Shown here piece by piece: positions 23,657 to 32,280 of a stretch of 34,359 nucleotides of DNA (positions are counted from its first letter, which is position 1; each line of letters starts with the position of its first letter). The position numbers and the translations under genes were made by a program. The stretch is from assembly GCA_016783105.1 (NCBI GenBank), contig JADHXF010000009.1, positions 1 to 34,359 on the forward strand. The letters are read 5' to 3'. This stretch comes from Dehalococcoidales bacterium. Lineage in GTDB: Bacteria; Chloroflexota; Dehalococcoidia; Dehalococcoidales; RBG-16-60-22. Below the pieces are notes generated by a model. The model was not told the origin of the DNA and made no database searches. It saw only the letters and a list, made by a program, of their open reading frames with translations.

Positions 23657-24547
23657 TTAATGCTTTTTGTCTTTACGCGGATGTTTAGGAACTCTGGTGG
23701 CCTGTTGGTAAGGTTTGTATCCCATTTCGACAGCCTGGCGGTCCATGTCCAGGGTATGAAAACGCTCCAGCGGTAGGATAACCTGCCCTTCAGCTTGTCG
23801 CAGGTCCACCGTCTTGAGATATGTTTTGCATCGCTCGCAGATATAAAGCCGGTATTGCCCCGTATCTTCAGTGAAGTAACTCAAATCGTTTTGGTCCTGG
23901 GTATTGCAATAGGGGCATTGAAGGCGTTGGAAGGCCCATTCAGTATCACAGCGGGAACATGAAAGCCAGCGTGAGCCACGTTCGGCATCCAGTAGAGCGA
24001 AGTCCGAACTCCCACCGCAAATCGGGCAATAGCTGCGGCGCCATCGTTCCTGGTCAATGGAATCTCTCAGGGCTTTGGCGTGACTTGTTAAGAATGGTTT
24101 TATAGTTGCGTGGATAATGGAATCTACGAGTTTTTTATCCAGGCCGCCGACTGAAATCGTTGATGGCAGCTTTTGTTTTTCGAACCAGTGCTTCAGTGCT
24201 GGCACGGTTAGAAGAGCGTCTGCGCTCAATTCCATCAATTTCTCAAAACTGGAATTGAATAGCTCTGCATAATGGGCAAAAATAATCTTGGTCTCATTAA
24301 AAGTAGCCGCTAATAACTGCCAATCAAGAGCGAGTTCATCAAAAGCGATAAGGGGAATCCCCTCATCTATTCGCTTATTAATAACTTCGCGACTCAAACC
24401 GGATTCGAGTCGCGAAGTTAACTTTTTCTCAACTTTAGATTGAACGCGCAGTAATTGTCGGTAGAATTCTAAAAGATTTGGAAGGGTTCCTTCTTTTCTT
24501 TCCTTCTCCTCCAAAAAACTGATAACTGCGTCGGTTTCAACAGGCAA
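23657..24547 (-). CDS. fdhE: Formate dehydrogenase accessory protein FdhE
   Basis: 296-aa FdhE family protein. In E. coli this cytosolic rubredoxin-like metalloprotein binds the Tat-dependent formate dehydrogenase catalytic subunit and is needed for its activity. The N-terminal half is helical. The C-terminal half carries four CxxC pairs, C174/C177, C197/C200, C211/C214 and C237/C240, forming two rubredoxin-type metal sites. It starts with TTG immediately after the cytochrome b stop (TAA-TTG), so translation is probably coupled. Its presence fits a Tat-exported enzyme upstream. Confidence 0.93.
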   Translation of the reverse strand: MPVETDAVISFLEEKERKEGTLPNLLEFYRQLLRVQSKVEKKLTSRLESGLSREVINKRIDEGIPLIAFDELALDWQLLAATFNETKIIFAHYAELFNSSFEKLMELSADALLTVPALKHWFEKQKLPSTISVGGLDKKLVDSIIHATIKPFLTSHAKALRDSIDQERWRRSYCPICGGSSDFALLDAERGSRWLSCSRCDTEWAFQRLQCPYCNTQDQNDLSYFTEDTGQYRLYICERCKTYLKTVDLRQAEGQVILPLERFHTLDMDRQAVEMGYKPYQQATRVPKHPRKDKKH

Positions 24548-25198
24548 TTAGCTTTTCACCTCTTTCCCTTTAGTGACTTCCTTGTACCACTTGGCGTGGT
24601 GTTTCTTGGCATAGTCCGCGGAAATTGTCCCCTTGTATATAGCTTTCCAGGCCTCCGTCATCAGAGGGTGAATGAGGCCAAGGTAAATGTGGAGAAGGAG
24701 CATTGAGCCAGCGAGAATAAAGGCGATATCATGGATTAACACCATCCATTGCAGAACCGCGGCTGAAGCGGTCGTCTTGGCAAACCACATAACGAGACCG
24801 GTGATGGTAAACAGCACGCCGGAGACAAGCACGATAAGCCACCAGAGCCTCTGCCCGGTGTTCATGGCGCCCTGCGGAGGCATGCTGCTCTCATCACCAC
24901 TGAAATAGTAAGCAGGAGCTGCTTTCAGCCAGTCGATGTCAACGGCTGACCAGGAGAAGGCTTCTTTGATTCCCTTCCAGGTTGCCTTCGGGTTCATCGG
25001 AATATAGATAAGTGGCGCTATGATAAAGAAGACCGCGGCAATGCGGTGTATCACCCTGGTCACGCTATCCTGTGCGATAATGCCAAGGCCGGGTATGAAG
25101 AGAACAAGTCCGGTTAAAAACAGGATGCAGAAGCTGACCAGATGTACCCAGTGCAAAATTCGTGTTGGCTTACTGTACTTCTCAACTTCTTGCGGCAT
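24548..25198 (-). CDS. fdhI: Formate dehydrogenase cytochrome b subunit (gamma)
   Basis: 216-aa membrane cytochrome b556-type subunit that takes electrons from FdhB to quinone or another membrane acceptor. Four transmembrane helices (about 17-38, 50-68, 119-140, 150-175) carry candidate haem-ligand histidines H16/H19, H51, H156 and H170/H177. The first helix has the typical P-T-R-I-L-H-W-V-H. AAGGAGAAGG precedes the ATG, which lies inside the last 17 nt of fdhB. The charged C-terminus (KEVTKGKEVKS) would be cytosolic. The quinone is not determined. Confidence 0.92.
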   Translation of the reverse strand: MPQEVEKYSKPTRILHWVHLVSFCILFLTGLVLFIPGLGIIAQDSVTRVIHRIAAVFFIIAPLIYIPMNPKATWKGIKEAFSWSAVDIDWLKAAPAYYFSGDESSMPPQGAMNTGQRLWWLIVLVSGVLFTITGLVMWFAKTTASAAVLQWMVLIHDIAFILAGSMLLLHIYLGLIHPLMTEAWKAIYKGTISADYAKKHHAKWYKEVTKGKEVKS

Positions 25199-26027
25199 TT
25201 TCCTTCTCCTTATCCTTGTTTACATTAGCTCGGGCGACAAGATAGTTCAGGCCCAGTCCCAGGATGGTCAATCCGCCCACTGCCCAGCCAATCGGCTGCA
25301 TTACGTCCTGCCAGGCGATGGTGGCAGCTGAAATCTGCGGGTCTACCGGCAGTCCATATACCGCTGGATGGTCATCCAGGACATACATTACGTGCAATCC
25401 GCCCAGCTCTTTTTCGCCGTAGAGGTTGGCATTGGTCCAGCCCTTGTCGATGAGAGACGCAACGCGTTTTTTACCCTCCGCGATGAGCTGGTCACGGTCC
25501 CCGAATTGCAGCGCATCGGGTGGACAGGTCTTAACGCAGGCTGGTTCCCAGCCTGCAGAAATACGGTCCAGCCCAGCCGTTGTACAAAGTGTACACTTGT
25601 CCATCTTGGCGATGCCGGATATCAGATTACGGTCAGAGCGCGGTACCTGGAAAGGACAGGCTTCTAGGCAGTAGCCGCAGCCGGTGCAGATGTCCTTGTC
25701 GTAAGCGACAAAGCCGAGTTCGTGATGGTATAAAGCACCGCTGGGGCATACTTTAACGCAACCCGCTTCGGTACAGTGCATGCAGGAGCGGCGGGTGAAA
25801 AGCCATCTCACCTTGCCACCCGGGTCAATTTCGCGGAACTCCATCTTGAGCCAGGTCGTCGGAGAAAGGTCAGGAGGGTTCTCGTAGCTGCCCCAGTTCA
25901 CTGACTGCACCCCGTTTTCCACGGTGGGAATAAACTCGTCGTTTTCGTTCCACTGCTTGCAGGCGGCCTGACAGCCGCGGCAGGCCGTGCATCTCGTTGA
26001 GTCATATAAGATTGCTTTCTCAGCCAT
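25182..26027 (-). CDS. fdhB: Formate dehydrogenase iron-sulphur subunit (beta)
   Basis: 281-aa ferredoxin-like electron-transfer subunit with 16 cysteines in four [4Fe-4S] sets: C13/16/19/23, C82/85/90/94, C114/117/120/124 and C145/148/164/168. A C-terminal transmembrane helix (about 245-265) anchors it next to the cytochrome b, as in FDH-N. The ATG at 26025-26027 is chosen over one 12 nt upstream because TTGGAGG lies 5 nt before it and M-A-E-K-A-I-L-Y-D is a natural start. It lies 30 nt after fdhA. Confidence 0.95.
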   Translation of the reverse strand: MAEKAILYDSTRCTACRGCQAACKQWNENDEFIPTVENGVQSVNWGSYENPPDLSPTTWLKMEFREIDPGGKVRWLFTRRSCMHCTEAGCVKVCPSGALYHHELGFVAYDKDICTGCGYCLEACPFQVPRSDRNLISGIAKMDKCTLCTTAGLDRISAGWEPACVKTCPPDALQFGDRDQLIAEGKKRVASLIDKGWTNANLYGEKELGGLHVMYVLDDHPAVYGLPVDPQISAATIAWQDVMQPIGWAVGGLTILGLGLNYLVARANVNKDKEKENAARS

Positions 26028-26057
26028 TATTACCTCCAACTATCTAGCGATAACTAT

Positions 26058-29000
26058 CTACGCCTTGCGCACGTTAACCAGGAAGGCTTTGTATTCCGGT
26101 ATCATCGTATTGGCATCACCGACATGGGGAGTTAGTATATTCGCGCTATCGCCCGTGGAAAGTCCGGTGTAACCCCAGTGCCAGGGGATGCCTACCTGGT
26201 GCACCTTCGTCCCATTCATCTGGAATGGTTTGAAGCGTTTGGTCACCACGGCTCTTACGTATACCTGTCCTCTGGCTGACTCTACGATGACTTTCTCGCC
26301 GTTAACAATACTTTTATCCGCAGCCAGCTCTTCGCTCATTTCAACGAAGGGTTCAGGCTGCATTTCTATCAGCCACGGCATATTCCGGGTCATCTGCCCG
26401 CCCTGCCAGTGCTCAGAGACCCGGTAGGTACTGCATACTATCGGATATTTATCCGGAGTGCCCTGTTCTTCGGGTCTCCAGATTTTGAAGGCGGGGTTAT
26501 TTTGCTGCTTGGACATCGGATTGGATATTGGCGACTCCCACGGCTCGTAATGCTCCGGAAGCGGCCCTTCCGCCATTCCGGGGCCGAAGAAGCGGGCATG
26601 ACCTTCCGGTTTCATGATGAATGGGTATTTGGTCTTCTCAGGGTCAACTGCCATCGGTGGCCAGCCGCCATCGGGTACATCACCGACCCACTTTTCATCC
26701 TGCCACCAGATGACCGGATGTTCCTTATCCCACGGTACCCCGTTAAGGTCGACTGAAGCTCGGTTGTAGATAATCCGCCGGTTCACCGGCCAGCACCAGG
26801 CCCACTTGGGATAAAGCCCGATGTTAAACTGGTCGGGGGTCAGATCGCGGCGGGCGGCCATATTGCCGTCTTCAGTGTAGCTGGCGCAGTAGAGCCAGTT
26901 GCCTGAAGAGGTGGTGCCGTCATCCATCAGCTTGGAGAAACTGGGCAGCAGTTTACCGGCGGTGAGGTCATAGCCATTTATTTCCTTGGCTACGGCGTGC
27001 ACATCGGGGTGTTCAAGGCCGTAGTTCCAGTTAAGCCGGGAAATCGCTTCGGCATTGGGGCCGCCTTCACTGGCGTACATCTCCATGAGCTTGCGGGCCA
27101 GCCAGTCCAGCATCCAGAGGTCGTCCTGGGCTACGCCCGGACCATCAGCCGCCTTATAACGCCACTGACTCCAGCGGCTGCTATTGGTGACGCTGCCCTC
27201 TTTCTCAAAAGAGTTAAGGGCGGGCAGGAGGAAGACTTCAGTTTTGATGTCAGCTGGATTAACGCCGGGGCGTTTCCAGAAATTGGCCGTCTCGGTCTGC
27301 CAGATGTCGGTGACCACGAGCCATTCCAGTTTATCCATTGCCATGCGTTCCAGGTTGGCATTGGGGCCTCCGACGGCCGGGTTCTGTCCCCAGCACATAA
27401 GTCCCTTAATTACTCCGGAATACATGGCTTCAAACAGGGAGATGTGGGAGTAGTTCTTCCCTGACTCAATCTTTGGCAGATAGTGGAACCCGAACTGGTT
27501 ATCTTTGGTGGCGGCGTCACCATACCATGCTTTAAGCAGGCTGACCACGTACTTGGGGGTGTGTTGCCACCAGTTAGCGCTCTTGGGGTCGTTGCTCTTG
27601 GGAGTAGTCCGCTCCAAATACTTGTCAAGTGATTTATCAGTATTCTCCGGTACTTTTAAGTAGCCGGGAAGAATATGGAAGAGCAGGCAGTGGTCTGTGG
27701 AACCCTGAACGTTGGATTCGCCTCTCATGGCGTTGATGCCACCACCAGCGACCCCGATATTGCCCAGTAAAAGCTGGAGGATACAATAAGAACGGATATT
27801 CTGGGCGCCATAGGTGTGCTGAGTGGTTCCCATGGCGTAGAGAATGGTGCCTGCCTTACCTGCCTGGCCACTGGCAGCAAATGTCTGGCAAATCTGCAAG
27901 AAGGTATCTACAGGGGCACCGGTTATCTCATTTACCTTTTCCGGTGTATAGCGCGCGAAGTGTTTCTTCATGAGCTGGAAAACACAGTTGGGGTCTTTGA
28001 GGGTCATGTCTCTTTTGGGGATACCTTTATCGTCAAGCTGAAACTGCCAGCTGGATTTGTCGTATTTTCGTTTACCGCCGTCAGTTTCATTTTGACCGCC
28101 GGAATAGCCAGAAAATAACCCGTCCAGTTCGGACGGGCCTTTGAAGTCGGGATTGATGAGGTAAGGAGCATTGGTGTATTCCTTGATGTAGGTCATGTTG
28201 TAGTTGCCGGGGTTACGGTCAATATCATCCAGCACCCACTTTATCATGCCATCGATGAAAGCGATGTCAGAGCCTGAACGCAGTGGAGAGTAGATATCAG
28301 CTTTAGCAGAAGTCCTGGTGAACCTCGGGTCAATGCTGATAAGCTTGGCCCCTTTATCCTTAGCGATAGTGATGTGGCCAAAGGCTGCGGGGTGATTTTC
28401 CGCAGGGTTGGAACCGATGGCCATAATAACATCAGAGTTGGCGATGTCATTCCAGTGGTTGGTCATGGCCCCTCGGCCGAACGTCTCCGCCAAACTGGCG
28501 ACAGTGGGGGAATGTCATATACGGGCGTGGTGTTCAAGGTATACAACGCCAAGCGCGCGGGTCAGCTTGGACAGGAGGTAACATTCCTCGTTATCTAAAG
28601 CGGAACCTCCCAGGTTGGCGATGGCTTCAGTGCGGTTAACCAGATTGCCACCGCTGTCTCTTTCGATGAAGCTTTTATCTCTGGTATCTTTGATCCGCTT
28701 AGCTATCTCCGTTAGTGTCCAGTCCCAGGTTTTTTCTTCCCAATCAGTCCCACCTGGACGCCTATACAGGACTTTGCTCAGACGCCAGGGATTATCGGCG
28801 GAAAGTTGTCGCATTGAAGCGCCTTTAGCGCAGCCTCCGCCTTGATTGATGGGATGGTCAGGGTCACCTTCAATGTTGACCGCTTTCCCATTCTGCGTGG
28901 CGACAATAAATCCACAACCAGAGCCATCATACGGGCAAATAGTGGTCTTCTCACCTATCGGCTTTTTCAACGGGAGAAATTTGTGAGTTACCGCTTGAGC

Positions 29001-29087
29001 TATTTCGGGGTTTAGTGCACCGAAAACAAAAATGCCACCAATCGTGGCTCCAGACGTTTTGAGGAAATCTCTTCTATTAAGCTCCAT
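26058..29087 (-). CDS. fdhA: Selenocysteine-containing formate dehydrogenase catalytic subunit (Tat-exported)
   Basis: Molybdenum/tungsten-bis-MGD formate dehydrogenase, FDH-N type, 1009 residues when the in-frame TGA at 28515-28517 is read as selenocysteine (Sec191). Both flanks fit: ...HAR-I-U-H-S-P-T-V-A-S-L... continues uninterrupted into TFGRGAMTNHW, as in E. coli FdnG. A SECIS-like hairpin follows the UGA at the standard distance. The N-terminus is a twin-arginine signal (NRRDFLK, then a hydrophobic stretch and A-x-A near 30-32). The [4Fe-4S] motif is C51-x2-D54-x3-C58-x27-C86, with Asp in place of the second cysteine. GGGAGG precedes the ATG. Gene callers will split it into 190- and 811-residue ORFs. 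Confidence 0.95.
28488..28517 (-). promoter_or_regulatory. SECIS-like element with Sec UGA codon
   Basis: In the mRNA, 18 nt separate UGA (28515-28517) from the loop AGUUU, which is closed by the stem CGCC/GGCG (28497-28500 with 28488-28491). E. coli fdhF and fdnG also have 18 nt between UGA and their GGUC/AGUC loops on a short stem. The loop G-U recognised by SelB is present. The element is inside the coding sequence, as is usual in bacteria. Confidence 0.85.
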
Positions 29088-29102
29088 ACGACCTCCCTAT
29101 TA

Positions 29103-29158
29103 GAACATTGCCTGTATTAAGCGCAAAATATTACCCAGATTAAGCGGGAAATATTACC
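29103..29158 (-). repeat. 2.4 tandem copies of a 23-bp repeat in the fdhA leader
   Basis: On the minus strand, unit 1 (29136-29158) and unit 2 (29113-29135) each start GGTAATATTT and contain CGCTTAAT, sharing 18 of 23 bases. A third, partial unit (GGCAATGTTC, 29103-29112) abuts the region before the Shine-Dalgarno. They lie between the fdhA promoter and start codon, so they are candidates for a regulator-binding array or an RNA element. Confidence 0.75.
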
Positions 29159-29187
29159 TGTACTGGGAACAAAATACACTCGTCGTA

Positions 29188-29217
29188 AGTATAAATTATA
29201 TCTGAGATATTTGTCAA
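29188..29217 (-). promoter_or_regulatory. Promoter of the fdhA-fdhB-fdhI-fdhE operon
   Basis: Minus strand: -35 TTGACA (29212-29217), 18 nt, -10 TATACT (29188-29193). It begins about 11 nt after the tatA stop codon and gives a leader of about 95 nt carrying the 23-bp tandem repeats. Confidence 0.75.
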
Positions 29218-29228
29218 TATCCGATTTA

Positions 29229-29438
29229 TTACTTTGGTGATTTCCGGGCAGTTTTTCTGGATTTGGGTGGTTCCTCTTCCTCACCCTCTTCAATGTCTTC
29301 ACCGCGCTGCCCTTTCCTGAAGTTACGTATACCTTTCCCGATAGCTCCGCCAACCTGTGGCAACCTGCCCACACCGAAAACGATGAGGATGATTACCAGT
29401 ATCAGGGCGATTTCCCATGGTCCTATGCGAAATGGCAT
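29229..29438 (-). CDS. tatA: Sec-independent protein translocase subunit TatA
   Basis: 69-aa TatA/E family protein. A short N-terminal transmembrane helix ([21 protein letters not shown]) is written here only by its ends, PWEIAL and FGVGRLP. An amphipathic helix ([14 protein letters not shown]) and a charged acidic/basic tail follow. The F-G hinge and L-P after the helix are the family hallmarks. AAGGAG lies 5 nt before the ATG. It sits immediately upstream of the fdhA promoter and is likely to serve the export of the Tat-signal-bearing FdhA. tatC is not in this window. Confidence 0.93.
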   Translation of the reverse strand: MPFRIGPWEIALILVIILIVFGVGRLPQVGGAIGKGIRNFRKGQRGEDIEEGEEEEPPKSRKTARKSPK

Positions 29439-29507
29439 GGTATCTCCTTCCCGTCTCTGTTTTGTCTTTCCCTGATATTTGCCTTTTGTTCAATAACAGG
29501 TGAGTGA

Positions 29508-30425
29508 TTATTTAAATGCCCGGCCGGTGATTCTCTCGTATGCCTGGATGTACTGGCGGGACGTTGCTTCAACAACATTGGATGGCAGTGGCGGGGTGGG
29601 GGGCTCCTTGTTCCATCCCGTTTCCACCAGCCAGTCGCGAAGCGGCTGTTTATCATAGCTGGGCTGTGCCTGGCCGACCTGGTACAGTTTGGAGTCCCAG
29701 ATACGCGATGAGTCTGGTGTCAGAAGCTCGTCAATCAGAATGAGCTGGTCTCCTTCAAGCCCGAATTCCATCTTCGTATCAGCGATGATTATGCCCCGCT
29801 TTGCGGCATATTCCTGTGCGTAATTGTAGATGGTGATACTTTTCTCTTTCATTTCTCGGGTCTTTTTTTCGCCAACTAACTTTTCGATTTCATCCATGGT
29901 GATGGGTAGGTCATGACCGATGTCCGCTTTCGTCGTTGGTGTGAACAGTGGCTCGGGCAGCTTCTGGCTCTCTTTGAGGCCCTTTGGCATCTGGAAACCG
30001 GCCACTTTGCCGCATTCCTGGTATTCCGCCCAGCTGGAGCCAGCGAGGTAGCCACGCACGACACATTCAACCGGGATGCGCTTTACTTTCTTCACCACCA
30101 TGGAGCGCCCGACCAGATAGGCAGGGTAAGGGAAGCGATTTTCAGCGGGTAGGTAAGTGTCCAGGCTGCGTACATCTTCAACCGTCTCCACCAGATGGTT
30201 GGGCATGATTTCTGCCGTCTGACTGAACCAGAAAACAGACAGCTGGTTCAGGACGAAACCTTTGCCTGGAATGCCACTGGGCAATACGAAATCAAAAGCG
30301 GAGATGCGGTCGGTGGCGATGATGAGGAGGTGATTTCCTAAATCATAGGTATCACGCACTTTACCTTTGATGAATAGTGGTAGAGGCAGAGCTGTCTCCT
30401 TGAGCACTGTTAAATTGTCTCCCAT
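29508..30425 (-). CDS. purC: Phosphoribosylaminoimidazole-succinocarboxamide synthase
   Basis: SAICAR synthetase (305 aa), the purine-pathway ligase joining CAIR and aspartate with ATP. Recognisable segments are GKVRDTYDLG near residue 21, the RISAFDFVLPSGIPGKG motif, RGYLAGSSW (about 130) and the late signature DTKMEFGLEGD. GGGGAG lies 8 nt before the ATG. The length corresponds to the roughly 300-residue (yeast-like) version rather than the short bacterial one of about 240 residues. Last purine gene of the cluster; tatA follows after 69 nt. Confidence 0.96.
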   Translation of the reverse strand: MGDNLTVLKETALPLPLFIKGKVRDTYDLGNHLLIIATDRISAFDFVLPSGIPGKGFVLNQLSVFWFSQTAEIMPNHLVETVEDVRSLDTYLPAENRFPYPAYLVGRSMVVKKVKRIPVECVVRGYLAGSSWAEYQECGKVAGFQMPKGLKESQKLPEPLFTPTTKADIGHDLPITMDEIEKLVGEKKTREMKEKSITIYNYAQEYAAKRGIIIADTKMEFGLEGDQLILIDELLTPDSSRIWDSKLYQVGQAQPSYDKQPLRDWLVETGWNKEPPTPPLPSNVVEATSRQYIQAYERITGRAFK

Positions 30426-30450
30426 AGTCTAATCTCCCCTAGTTTTACGT

Positions 30451-30903
30451 TTAGTCGGTTAAGCCTTCAAGAGATTTCTTGATGATTCGGTTCACCACGG
30501 CTTTGCTTACCGGGTCCTTGGCCAGCGTATCAACAAAATCGAGTCGGTCAAAATAGAGGCGCAGGCTTTTAATTTTATCGTTCTCAAAAATGAGGACCTC
30601 CGCTTGTTTTGACTTTACCTCCGGGCCGCTGTGCAGACGTGCCCGGATGATAAACTCCTCAAATAGGGTATTTCCTTCCGCCATAATTTTTACGGGCTGA
30701 ACCTTGATCTGCCAGATGTTCTTGAACAGCCAGCCAAACCATTTCTTGACACCCGCTTTACCAACGAGGCTGTGGCGCAGTAATTCGATTTCACAGTTGT
30801 CGGCAAAGCAGGATATGACCGCGTCCGGGTCCTTATTTTCTATCGCGTTGTCCAGTGCCATTGCCACTCGGCGAATTTCGTCAGTCGATTTTTCTGTCTC
30901 CAC
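30451..30903 (-). CDS. NTF2-like (SnoaL-type) protein of unknown function
   Basis: 150-aa soluble protein with the alpha+beta cone fold pattern of the NTF2/SnoaL family: an N-terminal helix (ALDNAIENKDPDAVISCFAD), then beta strands with LVGKAGVKKWFGWLF and F-E-E-F-I-I-R-A-R-L. Such proteins are small ligand-binding or isomerase-like domains and no function can be assigned. The start is GTG at 30901-30903 with GAGG 5 nt upstream. It lies between purB (27 nt) and purC (25 nt) on the same strand, hence within the purine operon. Confidence 0.75.
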   Translation of the reverse strand: METEKSTDEIRRVAMALDNAIENKDPDAVISCFADNCEIELLRHSLVGKAGVKKWFGWLFKNIWQIKVQPVKIMAEGNTLFEEFIIRARLHSGPEVKSKQAEVLIFENDKIKSLRLYFDRLDFVDTLAKDPVSKAVVNRIIKKSLEGLTD

Positions 30904-30930
30904 CGTACCTCAGCCTTTGTAGAATCATAA

Positions 30931-32280
30931 TTACAGGGACCTCGGCGCCAGATTGGTCGATTCTGATATGGTGTTTTTCCACTGCGCCTTGGTCAACCCC
31001 AATCGCTCAAAGATGTCGTCAACGTACCTCAGGTAGTACTGGTAGTCAAACAAAGATTCCAGTTCCGGCTGGGGCAGGATTTCGGCGACCTCCGGGTCAG
31101 CTTTTAGCAGATTGAAGAAAGCTTTGTTTCCTTTCCATGACTTCATCGCATTGCGCTGCACCATCTCATACGCTTTCTGCCGGGAAAGGCCTTTATCAAT
31201 GAGCGCCAGCATCACCCGTTGTGAGAAGATAAGGCCCCTGGTGAGTTCCATATTCTTTTTCATGCGCTGCGGGAAAACCTGCAGCCCCTTGATTATTGAG
31301 GTAAAGAGGGACAGGCAGTAATCAACGAGCAGGCAGGAATCGGGCAGTATAATACGTTCCGTGGAGGAATGGCTTATATCACGCTCGTGCCAGAGGGCGA
31401 TATTTTCCATGGCAGTAACGGCGTAGCCTCTTGCCAGTCGGGCCAAGCCGGTGATTCGCTCACAGAGTTCAGGGTTGCGCTTGTGGGGCATGGCCGAGGA
31501 GCCTGTCTGGCCGCTGCTGAAAGGTTCGCCCGCTTCGCCGACTTCTGTTCGCTGGAGCCCTCTGATTTCAACAGCGAATTTTTCCAGCGAGCTGGCGATG
31601 AGTGCCAGCGTGGTCATGAACTGGGCATGGCGGTCGCGCTGCAATATCTGGCTTGATACCGGTGCGGGCAGTAGGCCCAGTTTCTGGCAGGCCCGTTGTT
31701 CTACCTCTGGTGGGACGGTGGCGTAGGTGCCAACGGCACCCGATATTTTGCCCACGGCGATGACCTTTTTGGCCTCGCCAAGGCGCTGCAGGTTACGCCT
31801 CATCTCTTCAATCCATATCGCCAGCTTCAAGCCGAAGGTGATTGGCTCGGCGTGAATGCCATGGGTGCGCCCTATCATCTGGGTGTATTTATGCTCCATG
31901 GCTTTCTGTGCCAGCACGGTGATGAGCTCTTTAACGCCTTCAGCGAGCAGTTCGGTAGCTTCCACCAGTTGCAGGCTGAGCGCCGTGTCTATGACGTCGG
32001 ATGAGGTAAGCCCGAGATGGATAAAGCGCGATTCCTCGCCCAGACTTTCCGCCACCGAACCGAGGAACGCGGTCATGTCGTGGTGAGTTTCCTTGAGGAT
32101 ATCCTCCATACGCCTGAAATTGCACTTGGCCAGTTTGATTTTAGAGATAGCCTCGCGGGGCACGACGCCTATCTCCGACCAGGCATCGCAGACGGAAATC
32201 TCCACTTCCAGCCACTTGTTGAATTTGTTTTCATCCGACCACACCCGTTTCATCCGGGGGCGGGAATAGCGTTCAATCAT
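30931..32280 (-). CDS. purB: Adenylosuccinate lyase
   Basis: 449-aa lyase of the fumarase/aspartase superfamily that acts twice in purine synthesis, on SAICAR and on adenylosuccinate. It has GLTSSDVIDTALSLQ (about 90-105), the RTHGIHAEPITFG segment with a catalytic His, and the superfamily signature GSSAMPHKRNP. Length is normal. AAGGAG lies 7 nt before the ATG, and the start overlaps the purE stop (ATGA), indicating coupling. Confidence 0.97.
   Translation of the reverse strand: MIERYSRPRMKRVWSDENKFNKWLEVEISVCDAWSEIGVVPREAISKIKLAKCNFRRMEDILKETHHDMTAFLGSVAESLGEESRFIHLGLTSSDVIDTALSLQLVEATELLAEGVKELITVLAQKAMEHKYTQMIGRTHGIHAEPITFGLKLAIWIEEMRRNLQRLGEAKKVIAVGKISGAVGTYATVPPEVEQRACQKLGLLPAPVSSQILQRDRHAQFMTTLALIASSLEKFAVEIRGLQRTEVGEAGEPFSSGQTGSSAMPHKRNPELCERITGLARLARGYAVTAMENIALWHERDISHSSTERIILPDSCLLVDYCLSLFTSIIKGLQVFPQRMKKNMELTRGLIFSQRVMLALIDKGLSRQKAYEMVQRNAMKSWKGNKAFFNLLKADPEVAEILPQPELESLFDYQYYLRYVDDIFERLGLTKAQWKNTISESTNLAPRSL

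Noticed and set aside
28494..28517. Frameshift or pseudogene reading of fdhA
   Set aside because: The two ORFs are in the same frame, separated only by a TGA at the known Sec position with conserved flanks and a SECIS-like hairpin. The apparent TTG start of the downstream ORF is an internal codon.
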